A DNA stretch of 6,206 nucleotides. It comes from Clostridiales bacterium (GTDB taxonomy: Bacteria > Bacillota > Clostridia > Oscillospirales > Oscillospiraceae). Below, one piece after another: positions 1 to 5,829 of this stretch (position 1 is its first letter; every line of letters starts with the position of its first letter). The DNA lies in assembly GCA_019421525.1 (NCBI GenBank), contig JAHZFC010000124.1, positions 1-6,206 on the forward strand, in the 5' to 3' direction. The notes beneath the pieces are model-generated. The model was not told the DNA's origin and searched no databases. It was given only the letters and a program-made list of their open reading frames with translations. The position numbers and the translations under genes were made by a program.

Positions 1-45
1 TTCCAGTGGGCTGGGCGATAGATTCGCCGCTACCCCAGCTTCGGC
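1..45 (+). other. upstream fbp coding remnant with in-frame TAG
   Basis: This is the fbp reading frame continued upstream of the first usable ATG. It reads FQWAGR, stop, IRRYPSFG, then the Met at 46. From memory of the B. subtilis Fbp sequence, the matching stretch is FKLESPIIKRRPNFN followed by Met. The two align residue for residue with no gap, and the TAG at 19-21 falls on a conserved Ile. Codons after the stop fit the family well, while those before it fit poorly apart from the first Phe. Either the gene is interrupted here, or the first ~21 bases are erroneous or foreign sequence, for example at a contig end. The window cannot decide between these. Confidence 0.6.
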
Positions 46-1029
46 ATGTACGACCGGCTGCGGCTGCACGAGATCGACGACGAGAAGGGCACCGTTCGCA
101 TCGGGGACGCCGACTACCCCATGGAGGACCTGGACTTCCCCACCGTGGACCCCAAGGACCCCTACGCCCTTACCCCGGAGGAGGACGCCCTCATCACTCA
201 GCTCACCCGCTCCTTCCTGTACAGCCAGAAGCTCCAGCGGCATGTGCGCTTTTTGTACTCCAAGGGCAGCCTCTACAAAGTGTTCAACGGCAACGTGCTC
301 TTCCACGGCTGCATCCCCATGACGGAGGACGGGGCCTTTTTGAAGCTGTCCATCGGCTGCAGGGAGCTGTCCGGCAAGGCATTTCTGGACTACGCCGACC
401 TCACCGCCCGGCGGGCCTATTACAGCAAGCCCGGCTCTGACGAGCGGCAGTTCGGCATGGACTTTCTGTGGTGGCTGTGGGCCGGGCGGAACAGCCCCAT
501 CTTCGGCCGGGACCGGATGACCACCTTCGAGCGGCGCTTCATCAAGGACGAGGACACCTGGACCGAGCCCAAGAACGCCTATTACCGCCTGTACAACGAC
601 CCCGAGGTGTGCGACCGCATCCTGAAGGAGTTCGGCCTGGAGGGGGAGCACTGCCACATCATCAATGGCCACATCCCCGTCAAGTCCAAGAAGGGGGAGA
701 GTCCCATCAAGGGGGGCGGGAAGCTGCTGGTCATCGACGGCGGCTTCTGCAAGGCCTATCAAAAGACCACCGGCATCGCGGGCTACACCCTGATTTACAA
801 CTCCGCCTGTCTGCGCCTTGTGTCCCACGAGCCCTTTGCAGGACGGGCGGCCGCTATCCGGGGCAACCGGGATATCGCCTCCACCTCGGTGATCTTCGAG
901 CGCATGGAGCACCGCATGAAGATCGCGGAGACCGACGTGGGCCGCCAGCTCCAAGAGCAGATCGGCGACCTGATGTCCCTGGTGGCCGCCTTCCGCAGCG
1001 GCGCCATCGTGGAGGATCACAAGGCATAA
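46..1029 (+). CDS. fbp: fructose-1,6-bisphosphatase class III, C-terminal fragment
   Basis: The enzyme hydrolyses fructose 1,6-bisphosphate to fructose 6-phosphate in gluconeogenesis, in the cytosol. This class is metal-dependent and has a metallophosphatase-type fold. The visible 327 residues match the C-terminal half of a family of about 640-670 residues. The N-terminal GD and GDxYDRG metal motifs would lie before the window. Late family motifs are present: FHGCIPM (His87), TTFERRFIKDEDT, HIINGHIPVK (His209), and the conserved block GGKLLVIDGGFCKAY followed by TTGIAGYTLIYNS. The His residues are the expected late metallophosphatase ligands. ATG 46 is simply the first Met after the TAG at 19-21; it has no ribosome binding site and lies inside the family's conserved core, so it is not a natural start. 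On its own the fragment should be inactive. If the upstream stop is an error, the gene is an ordinary fbp truncated only by the window. Family assignment is very secure; intactness is not. Confidence 0.92.
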   Translation: MYDRLRLHEIDDEKGTVRIGDADYPMEDLDFPTVDPKDPYALTPEEDALITQLTRSFLYSQKLQRHVRFLYSKGSLYKVFNGNVLFHGCIPMTEDGAFLKLSIGCRELSGKAFLDYADLTARRAYYSKPGSDERQFGMDFLWWLWAGRNSPIFGRDRMTTFERRFIKDEDTWTEPKNAYYRLYNDPEVCDRILKEFGLEGEHCHIINGHIPVKSKKGESPIKGGGKLLVIDGGFCKAYQKTTGIAGYTLIYNSACLRLVSHEPFAGRAAAIRGNRDIASTSVIFERMEHRMKIAETDVGRQLQEQIGDLMSLVAAFRSGAIVEDHKA

Positions 1030-1083
1030 CAAAAAAATTGTGCGGTGTGTATACCGCAAATGATACAGGTTTTTTGACAGCTG

Positions 1084-1110
1084 AGGCCGGGCCCCATTGG
1101 GGTCCGGCCT
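1084..1110 (+). terminator. probable intrinsic terminator after fbp
   Basis: Arms AGGCCGGGCCCC (1084-1095) and GGGGTCCGGCCT (1099-1110) form a 12-bp, almost all GC stem with one G-T wobble and an ATT loop. The following bases, TGTTCCTTGCTTTA, are only moderately T-rich, so termination strength is uncertain. The hairpin lies 54 bases after the fbp stop and just before the next promoter, which fits insulation of the two units. Confidence 0.65.
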
Positions 1111-1119
1111 GTTCCTTGC

Positions 1120-1148
1120 TTTACACTGGGGAGCGGCAGTGGTATAAT
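1120..1148 (+). promoter_or_regulatory. sigma-A promoter of the leader/GNAT unit
   Basis: The -35 box is TTTACA (1120-1125) and the -10 box is TATAAT (1143-1148), with exactly 17 bases between. That is one mismatch from the housekeeping consensus. Transcription should start near 1155, giving a leader of about 120 bases before the acetyltransferase ATG. The -35 box overlaps the tail of the preceding terminator hairpin. Confidence 0.82.
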
Positions 1149-1155
1149 ATCGCCG

Positions 1156-1169
1156 GCGGCCCAGGCCGC
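1156..1169 (+). promoter_or_regulatory. hairpin at the predicted transcript 5' end
   Basis: GCGGC (1156-1160) and GCCGC (1165-1169) are perfect complements with a CCAG loop. They lie within a base or two of the predicted transcription start of the leader/GNAT transcript. Such a hairpin could protect the RNA 5' end from decay, or the dyad could be an operator in DNA. No direct evidence favours either. Confidence 0.4.
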
Positions 1170-1197
1170 ATAGAAATGACAGAAAGGACGGATATAC

Positions 1198-1239
1198 ATG
1201 AAGAAGAACATGGAGCGCGCCGGGAGGGTGTGCGCCTAG
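1198..1239 (+). CDS. 13-residue leader peptide upstream of the GNAT gene
   Basis: The ORF encodes MKKNMERAGRVCA and ends in TAG. It starts with ATG 9 bases after a good ribosome binding site, AAAGGA (1183-1188), about 43 bases into the predicted transcript. I do not recognise the peptide. Its stop lies 8 bases before the hairpin that hides the ribosome binding site of the next gene, and 37 bases before that gene's ATG. Its codons also contain GGAGGGT (1223-1229), which complements ACCCTCC (1246-1252). This layout is that of a regulatory leader peptide whose translation controls the downstream gene. Alternatively it could be the remnant of a degraded gene, but ribosome binding site, promoter and hairpin are all intact, which argues against decay. 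Confidence 0.55.
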   Translation: MKKNMERAGRVCA

Positions 1240-1266
1240 ACCCAAACCCTCCAAAAAATTTGGAGG
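1215..1266 (+). promoter_or_regulatory. translational attenuator: Shine-Dalgarno-sequestering hairpin with competing pairing
   Basis: CCTCCAAA (1248-1255) and TTTGGAGG (1259-1266) form a perfect 8-bp hairpin with an AAA loop. Its right arm holds GGAGG (1262-1266), the ribosome binding site of the acetyltransferase, 10 bases before ATG 1277. No T-run follows, so this is not an intrinsic terminator. A competing pairing exists: GGAGGGT in the leader ORF (1223-1229) can pair over 7 bp with ACCCTCC (1246-1252), which would release the site. The GGAGGGT lies in the loop of a further 6-bp hairpin, GCGCGC (1215-1220) with GTGCGC (1230-1235, one G-T), so a pseudoknot is also possible. A ribosome paused near the leader stop (1237-1239) would cover the anti-Shine-Dalgarno arm and open the gene, as in cat-type attenuation. 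Pairings are seen; regulation is inferred. Confidence 0.6.
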
Positions 1267-1276
1267 AGATCAGTTT

Positions 1277-2863
1277 ATGCAGATCAAATACAAGGACATT
1301 GTTCTCCGGGACTACCGGGAGAGCGACATCGAAGACGAGGTGCGCTGGAATACCGTGGACACGGAGTGGGGCCTCTGGGACGCCCCCTGGGAGCCCTTTC
1401 CCGACGTGAACTCAGATGCCTTCCGGCAGAGACAGCAGGAGCGGCTGAGGGCTGTTCCGGAGGAGAACCAACTGCGCTGGCGGCTGGAGATCGACACCGC
1501 CCAGGGGGTACACATCGGCACGGTGGCCGCCTATCTGATGACGGAGGACTTCCAGTGGCGGGATCACGCTCCGGACGAGGCGCCGGGGCCGGACACGCCG
1601 GTGGCTCTGGGGCTGGACATTATGGACAGCGCCTACTGGTCCGGCGGCTGGGGGACCAAGGCCCTCACCGCCTGGGTGCGCTACTGGCTGGACCGGGGCT
1701 GCCGGGAGCTGTATACCCAGACCTGGTCGGGCAATACCCGGATGATCGGCCTGGCCAACAAGCTGGGCTTTTCCGAGTACCTGCGCAAGCCCGGCATCCG
1801 CCAGGTCCGGGGCGGCACCTACGACGGGCTGACCTTCCGCCTGGACGTGGAGCGGTGGGAGAAACTGTCGGTCTATCTGCCCAAGTCGGAGGACTTTTGG
1901 TTTCGCCAGGCCATGGAGGCCGACCCGGCCACCATGGCCTACAACGCGGGCTGGGAGATCAGCTTCCCAGGCTATCATCCGGACACCGGGTGCATCGACC
2001 TGCCGCCGGAAAGCTGGCAGGCCGAGCGTGACCGCCTGGTGGGCCGCGAGCCGGAGCGGTTTTACGCCTATCTCCAGCGGGAGATGGACGGGGCCTTCGT
2101 GGGAGAGGTCAACTTCCAGCCCGCCGGGCCGGAAGCCTGGGGCATGGGGGTACTGCTGTACGCCCCCTACCGGGGGAAGGGGTACGGCCGCAAAGCCTTG
2201 GAGCTGCTGCTGGAGCGGGCCTTTATCACCGACCACATTCCCAAGCTGCGAAACGACTTTGAAGCCGGGCGGGACGCCGGCCTGTCCATCCACCGGGCCG
2301 CCGGCTTCCGGCAGGTGGGGACGGAGCGGAGCCGGCGGTTCGGCCGGGAGATCGAGATCCTGGTCCTGGAGCTGACCCGGGAGGAGTACCTGGCCCGGCG
2401 GTGCCAGATCCTCCCGGTGGACGGCCCTGATGAGCGGGCTGCCATTGCCGCTTCAGTGCTGGCGGACCTGCCGGATTGGTTCGGCCTGCCGGAGAGCACG
2501 GCGGAGTATGTGAGAGCCAGCCGGGACTTGCCCTTCTGGGCGGCCCGCTGGGCCGGGGAGGACCTGGGCTTTCTGGCCCTGAAACAGACCGGCTCTCAGG
2601 CGGCGGAACTCTATGTGATGGGCGTGCGCCCGGCCTGCCATCACCTGGGGGTGGGCCGGAGGCTCTTTGAGGCGGCGTATCAATACGCCAGAGAGCAGGG
2701 CTATGCCTTTTTGCAGGTCAAGACCGTCCAGGAGGGACACTACCCGGAGTATGACTGGACCTGCGCCTTTTACCGCGCCCTGGGCTTTACTGAGCTGGAG
2801 TGCCTGCCTGCCCTGTGGGACAGCTGGAACCCCTGCCAGATCTTCATTATGAGCGTGACATGA
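1277..2863 (+). CDS. triple-domain GNAT N-acetyltransferase
   Basis: The 528-residue protein is three consecutive GNAT domains, each expected to bind acetyl-CoA and transfer acetyl to an amine; substrates are unknown. Domain 1 (about 1-197) is RimJ/RimL-like, with the pyrophosphate loop YWSGGWGTKAL (120-130) and a late NTRMIGLANKLGF segment. Domain 2 (about 198-375) begins VYLPKSEDFWFRQAM and carries a canonical loop YRGKGYGRKAL (298-308) and SIHRAAGF. Domain 3 (about 376-528) carries HHLGVGRRLF (455-464), LQVKTVQEG, CAFYRALGF and ends WDSWNPCQIFIM, typical of a distinct clostridial/Bacillus GNAT family. Most GNATs are single domains of 150-200 residues, so this is a fusion; the domains differ too much to be a recent tandem duplication. 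ATG 1277 follows GGAGG by 10 bases. No signal peptide or membrane segment is seen, so it is cytosolic. Expression is probably controlled by the leader peptide and hairpin before it. A drug-modifying role is possible but not shown. Confidence 0.9.
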   Translation: MQIKYKDIVLRDYRESDIEDEVRWNTVDTEWGLWDAPWEPFPDVNSDAFRQRQQERLRAVPEENQLRWRLEIDTAQGVHIGTVAAYLMTEDFQWRDHAPDEAPGPDTPVALGLDIMDSAYWSGGWGTKALTAWVRYWLDRGCRELYTQTWSGNTRMIGLANKLGFSEYLRKPGIRQVRGGTYDGLTFRLDVERWEKLSVYLPKSEDFWFRQAMEADPATMAYNAGWEISFPGYHPDTGCIDLPPESWQAERDRLVGREPERFYAYLQREMDGAFVGEVNFQPAGPEAWGMGVLLYAPYRGKGYGRKALELLLERAFITDHIPKLRNDFEAGRDAGLSIHRAAGFRQVGTERSRRFGREIEILVLELTREEYLARRCQILPVDGPDERAAIAASVLADLPDWFGLPESTAEYVRASRDLPFWAARWAGEDLGFLALKQTGSQAAELYVMGVRPACHHLGVGRRLFEAAYQYAREQGYAFLQVKTVQEGHYPEYDWTCAFYRALGFTELECLPALWDSWNPCQIFIMSVT

Positions 2864-2901
2864 CAAAGGACCAGAGCGTGGCATAGGCCATAGACGAAAA
2901 T

Positions 2902-2935
2902 GGGATGGAGGACGGCGGCCGCCGTCCTCCATCCC
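2902..2935. terminator. 34-bp perfect palindrome, probable terminator
   Basis: GGGATGGAGGACGGCGG (2902-2918) is followed directly by its exact reverse complement (2919-2935). As RNA this gives a 15-bp stem with a GGCC loop. It lies 38 bases after the acetyltransferase stop. On the plus strand the following bases, CCTTATG, are a poor U-tract; on the minus strand the tail is ATTTTCG. It is the expected place for the GNAT terminator and could work in both directions. A DNA-level role for so perfect a dyad is not excluded. Confidence 0.65.
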
Positions 2936-3164
2936 CTTATGTGAGGGCATATCCTTTTCCAGTGAGTGAGACAGACCAGCCGTCTGCCGACTGTGTAAAG
3001 CTGCCGCAGTCGGCCGAAGCGGCGGAATATCGCATCTGTCTGAGCAGCAAGAGACCACCTCCAGGAATGGCTTGCATATGATTTGTCGATAGTTCATCAG
3101 AGAAGAGGCGAAAATCAGATCCGGGCTGCCCGCAGGCTTAGACGGACGGCCCGGGGCGGGCCGG
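2936..3164 (+). other. intergenic region with inverted repeats, no convincing gene
   Basis: Between the palindrome and the next promoter I see no protein I recognise. Nested dyads are present: AGACAGA (2969-2975) with TCTGTCT (3035-3041), and inside it GCCGACTG (2986-2993) with CAGTCGGC (3007-3014) around a 13-base loop. CGGCCCG (3147-3153) with CGGGCCG (3157-3163) forms a tight hairpin directly before the -35 box at 3165. A 58-codon open frame runs from ATG 2905 to TGA 3081, but it starts inside the palindrome and has no ribosome binding site. The region is less GC-rich and less gene-like than its flanks. It could hold a small RNA or a decayed element. Confidence 0.4.
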
Positions 3165-3193
3165 TTGACTGCCCTGGGACGGGATGATACAAT
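3165..3193 (+). promoter_or_regulatory. sigma-A promoter of the uvrA-like gene
   Basis: The -35 box is TTGACT (3165-3170) and the -10 box is TACAAT (3188-3193), with a 17-base spacer; each box is one base from consensus. Transcription should start near 3200, which leaves a leader of about 53 bases. The in-frame ATG at 3184 overlaps the spacer and would not be transcribed from here, so the promoter also decides the start of the gene in favour of ATG 3253. A GC-rich 7-bp hairpin (3147-3163) abuts the -35 box. Confidence 0.75.
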
Positions 3194-3204
3194 CAAAAGG
3201 AACT

Positions 3205-3219
3205 GCCCCGAAAGGGGGC
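3205..3219 (+). promoter_or_regulatory. small hairpin in the uvrA-like 5' leader
   Basis: GCCCC (3205-3209) pairs with GGGGC (3215-3219) around GAAAG; an alternative register gives four pairs closed by a GAAA tetraloop. It lies just inside the predicted transcript and upstream of the GGAG and AAAGG purine stretches. It could stabilise the RNA 5' end. I see no known riboswitch here. Confidence 0.35.
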
Positions 3220-3252
3220 TGGAGCGGAAACAGAAAGGTGCGGTCTTTTGTC

Positions 3253-5748
3253 ATGGAACGAAAAACAGATGCGCCCCAGGCCGTCCAGGTCCGGGGAGCC
3301 CGGGTGCACAATTTGAAAAATATTGATGTGGACGTGCCGCTCAACCAGATCGTGGGGGTGGCCGGGGTGTCCGGATCAGGGAAATCCTCCCTGGCTCTGG
3401 GGGTGCTGTACGCCGAGGGGTCCCGACGGTACCTGGAGGCCCTGTCCACCTACACCAGAAGGAGGATGACCCAGGCGGCCCGGGCGGATGTGGACGAGGT
3501 CCTTTATGTCCCCGCCGCTCTGGCCCTCCACCAGCGGCCCGGCGTGCCCGGCATCCGCAGCACCTTCGGCACGGGGACGGAATTATTAAACAGCCTGCGG
3601 CTGATGTTTTCCCGGCTGGCCAGCCACCGCTGCCCCAACGGGCACTATCTGCCGCCCACCCTGGCGGTGGCGGCGGGGCAGGAGCTGAAGTGCCCGGAGT
3701 GCGGGGCGGAGTTTTACGCCCCCGGCGCGGAGGAGCTGGCCTTCAACAGCCAGGGGGCCTGCCGTACCTGCGGCGGCACCGGCATCGTGCGCACCGTAGA
3801 CCGCTCCACCCTGGTGCCCGACGAGTCCCTGACCATTGATGAGGGGGCTGTGGCTCCGTGGAAGAGCCTGATGTGGTCGCTGATGACCGACGTGTGCCGG
3901 GCCATGGGAGTGCGCACCGACGTGCCCTTCCGGGAGCTGACAGAGGCGGAAAAACACATCGTTTACGACGGCCCGGCGGTAAAAAAGCATATCTTCTACC
4001 ACCCCAAAAACTCCAACGACGCGGCGGAGCTGGACTTCACCTATTTCTCCGCAGTCCACACGGTGGAGAACGCCCTGAGCAAGGTCAAGGACGAGAAGGG
4101 CATGAAGCGGGTGGAGAAATTTTTGAAGGAGGATCTCTGTCCCGATTGCGGCGGCACCCGCCTGTCCGGGGCCGCCCGGGCTCCCAGGCTGCGGGGCATC
4201 GGCCTGGACGATGCCTGCCGGATGACCCTGACAGAGCTGGTGGACTGGGTGGCGGGGGTGCCCGCTTCCCTCCCGGCGGAGATGCGGCCCATGGCAGAGA
4301 GCATCTGCCAGTCCTTCCAGACGGTGGCCCGGCGGCTCATGGAGCTGGGGCTGGGCTACCTCACCCTGGACCGGTCGGCGGCCACCCTGTCCACCGGGGA
4401 GCGGCAGCGGATGCAGCTGGCCCGGGCGGTGCGCAACCGGACCACCGGGGTGCTGTACGTGCTGGACGAGCCCTCCATCGGCCTCCACCCGGCCAACATC
4501 GCGGGCCTGACGGCGGTAATGGACGACCTGGTGGCCGACGGCAACTCCGTGCTGCTGGTGGACCACGACACACAGATCTTATCCCATGCCCAATGGCTCA
4601 TCGAGATGGGGCCCAAGGCGGGGGCAGAGGGGGGGCGGGTGATCGCCCAGGGCACGGTGTCCGATATCGCGTCGGACCCCGCCTCCCAGATCGGGCCCTT
4701 CCTGTCTGGAAAGGCCGAGGTCCGGATACGGCAGAGATGCCGCGAGGAAGAGCTGTTCCAGTATGGGCGCGTCCACCTGTCCACCGGGGCCATCCACACA
4801 GTGAAGCCCCTGGAGGCGGACATCCCCAAGGGGCGGCTCACCGTGGTCACCGGGGTGTCCGGGTCCGGCAAGACCACCCTGATCCTGGAGAGCCTGATCC
4901 CCGGTCTCGAGGCTCACATCGCCGGGCGCAGGCTGCCGGACCATATCCTGGCGGTGGAGGCGGATGGCATCGGGCGGGTGAAGCTCATCGACGCCACCCC
5001 CATCGGCCTCAATGTCCGCTCCACCGTGGCCACCTACGCCAACGTCCACGACGAGCTGCGGAAGATCTATGCCCGCAGTTCCGAGGCCAAGGCCCTGGGG
5101 TACAAGGCCGGAGACTTTTCCTACAACACCGGCTCCCTGCGCTGTCCCACCTGCGACGGCACCGGCTCCATCAGCCTGGACGTGCAGTTCCTGCCGGACG
5201 TGGACATCCCCTGCCCGGACTGCCGGGGGTCCCGGTACAGCAGGGACGCGGGCCGGGTGCGGGTCAAGACCCGGTCCGGTGCGGCCTTCACCCTGCCGGA
5301 GCTGATGGCCATGGACATCCATACCGCCCTGGGGGCCTGCGAGGACTGGAAGCTGGTCCGCCAGCGGCTCCAGGTGCTGGACGACTTAGGACTGGGCTAC
5401 CTGACCCTGGGGGAAGCCACCCCCAGCCTGTCCGGCGGGGAGGCCCAGCGGCTGAAGCTGGCCAGCGAGATGGGCAGGGGCCAGGAGGACACGGTGTTCG
5501 TGTTCGACGAGCCCACCATCGGCCTGCACCCCCTGGACGTGCGCACTCTGCTGGGGGTGTTCCAGACCCTCATAGACAGCGGCGCCACGGTGGTGGTCAT
5601 CGAGCACGACCTGGATGTGATCGGCAGCGCCGACTACCTCATCGACATGGGGCCGGGCGGGGGAGACGAGGGGGGCCGGATCGTGGCCTGCGGCACCCCG
5701 GAGGAGGTCGCCGGGGACCCGGACAGCATCACCGGGCGGTTCCTGTGA
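3253..5748 (+). CDS. UvrA-family ATPase lacking the UvrB-binding domain (UvrA2/DrrC-like)
   Basis: This 831-residue cytosolic ATPase belongs to the UvrA family, which recognises DNA damage. ABC module 1 has Walker A GVSGSGKSS (38-46), signature LSTGERQR (379-386) and Walker B LYVLDEPS (401-408). Module 2 has GVSGSGKTT (534-542), LSGGEAQR (726-733) and VFVFDEPT (748-755). Zinc module 1 is C147-x2-C150-x19-C170-x2-C173, and zinc module 2 is C631-x2-C634-x19-C654-x2-C657. CPDCGGTRLS (296-305) and ATPIGLNVRSTVATY are further UvrA hallmarks. Canonical UvrA has about 940 residues. Here only about 20 residues separate the CPNGH element (127-131) from the zinc finger, so the UvrB-binding domain is missing. 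Module 1 has Thr for the first Gly of LSGGE, which I believe is normal in this clade. UvrA2/DrrC proteins are linked to tolerance of DNA-binding drugs; the substrate here is unknown. ATG 3253 is chosen because ATG 3184 precedes the promoter -10 box; AAAGG lies 14 bases upstream, and GTG 3238 is an alternative. Confidence 0.9.
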   Translation: MERKTDAPQAVQVRGARVHNLKNIDVDVPLNQIVGVAGVSGSGKSSLALGVLYAEGSRRYLEALSTYTRRRMTQAARADVDEVLYVPAALALHQRPGVPGIRSTFGTGTELLNSLRLMFSRLASHRCPNGHYLPPTLAVAAGQELKCPECGAEFYAPGAEELAFNSQGACRTCGGTGIVRTVDRSTLVPDESLTIDEGAVAPWKSLMWSLMTDVCRAMGVRTDVPFRELTEAEKHIVYDGPAVKKHIFYHPKNSNDAAELDFTYFSAVHTVENALSKVKDEKGMKRVEKFLKEDLCPDCGGTRLSGAARAPRLRGIGLDDACRMTLTELVDWVAGVPASLPAEMRPMAESICQSFQTVARRLMELGLGYLTLDRSAATLSTGERQRMQLARAVRNRTTGVLYVLDEPSIGLHPANIAGLTAVMDDLVADGNSVLLVDHDTQILSHAQWLIEMGPKAGAEGGRVIAQGTVSDIASDPASQIGPFLSGKAEVRIRQRCREEELFQYGRVHLSTGAIHTVKPLEADIPKGRLTVVTGVSGSGKTTLILESLIPGLEAHIAGRRLPDHILAVEADGIGRVKLIDATPIGLNVRSTVATYANVHDELRKIYARSSEAKALGYKAGDFSYNTGSLRCPTCDGTGSISLDVQFLPDVDIPCPDCRGSRYSRDAGRVRVKTRSGAAFTLPELMAMDIHTALGACEDWKLVRQRLQVLDDLGLGYLTLGEATPSLSGGEAQRLKLASEMGRGQEDTVFVFDEPTIGLHPLDVRTLLGVFQTLIDSGATVVVIEHDLDVIGSADYLIDMGPGGGDEGGRIVACGTPEEVAGDPDSITGRFL

Positions 5749-5752
5749 GAAA

Positions 5753-5800
5753 AGCGCCAAGAGGGCGGACACATCCCCAGGTGTCCGCCCTCTTGGCGTT
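5753..5800. terminator. bidirectional terminator between converging genes
   Basis: An 18-bp perfect inverted repeat, CGCCAAGAGGGCGGACAC (5755-5772) with its complement at 5781-5798, encloses an 8-base loop; a G-T and an A-T pair extend it to 20 bp. On the minus strand the stem is followed by TTTTCTCA, a usable U-tract, so it suits the minus-strand transport gene best. On the plus strand it starts 5 bases after the uvrA-like stop but is followed by TGAAATGG, a poor tail. It probably ends both transcripts. Confidence 0.85.
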
Positions 5801-5829
5801 GAAATGGCATTGGAACAAAGTCAGGCAGC

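Noticed and set aside
1031..1075. GCGGT/ACCGC dyad (1042-1057) between an A-run and a T-run as a terminator
   Set aside because: The stem is only 5-7 bp, and on the plus strand the T-run is 12 bases away. On the minus strand a T7 tail follows, but no minus-strand gene needs it.
1074..1079. Perfect TTGACA as a -35 box
   Set aside because: At 16-18 bases downstream lies the terminator stem (CCATTGGGG), with nothing like a -10 box. The TTTACA/TATAAT pair further on is convincing.
1412..2293. Long minus-strand open frame opposite the acetyltransferase
   Set aside because: Low-complexity, Pro/Gly/Leu/Gln-rich translation with no known motifs. It is a by-product of GC-rich codons in the real gene on the plus strand.
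2905..3081. 58-codon open frame starting MEDGGRRPPSPYVRAYPF
   Set aside because: It starts inside the perfect palindrome, has no ribosome binding site and overlaps the nested inverted repeats. I recognise no family. Possible but unsupported.
2453..3196. 247-codon minus-strand open frame spanning the GNAT 3' end and the intergenic region
   Set aside because: Half of it is antisense to the acetyltransferase, the rest runs through the terminator palindrome, and no motif or ribosome binding site is evident.
3586..4566. 326-codon minus-strand open frame within the uvrA-like gene
   Set aside because: Shadow of GC-rich plus-strand codons; no ribosome binding site and no family match.
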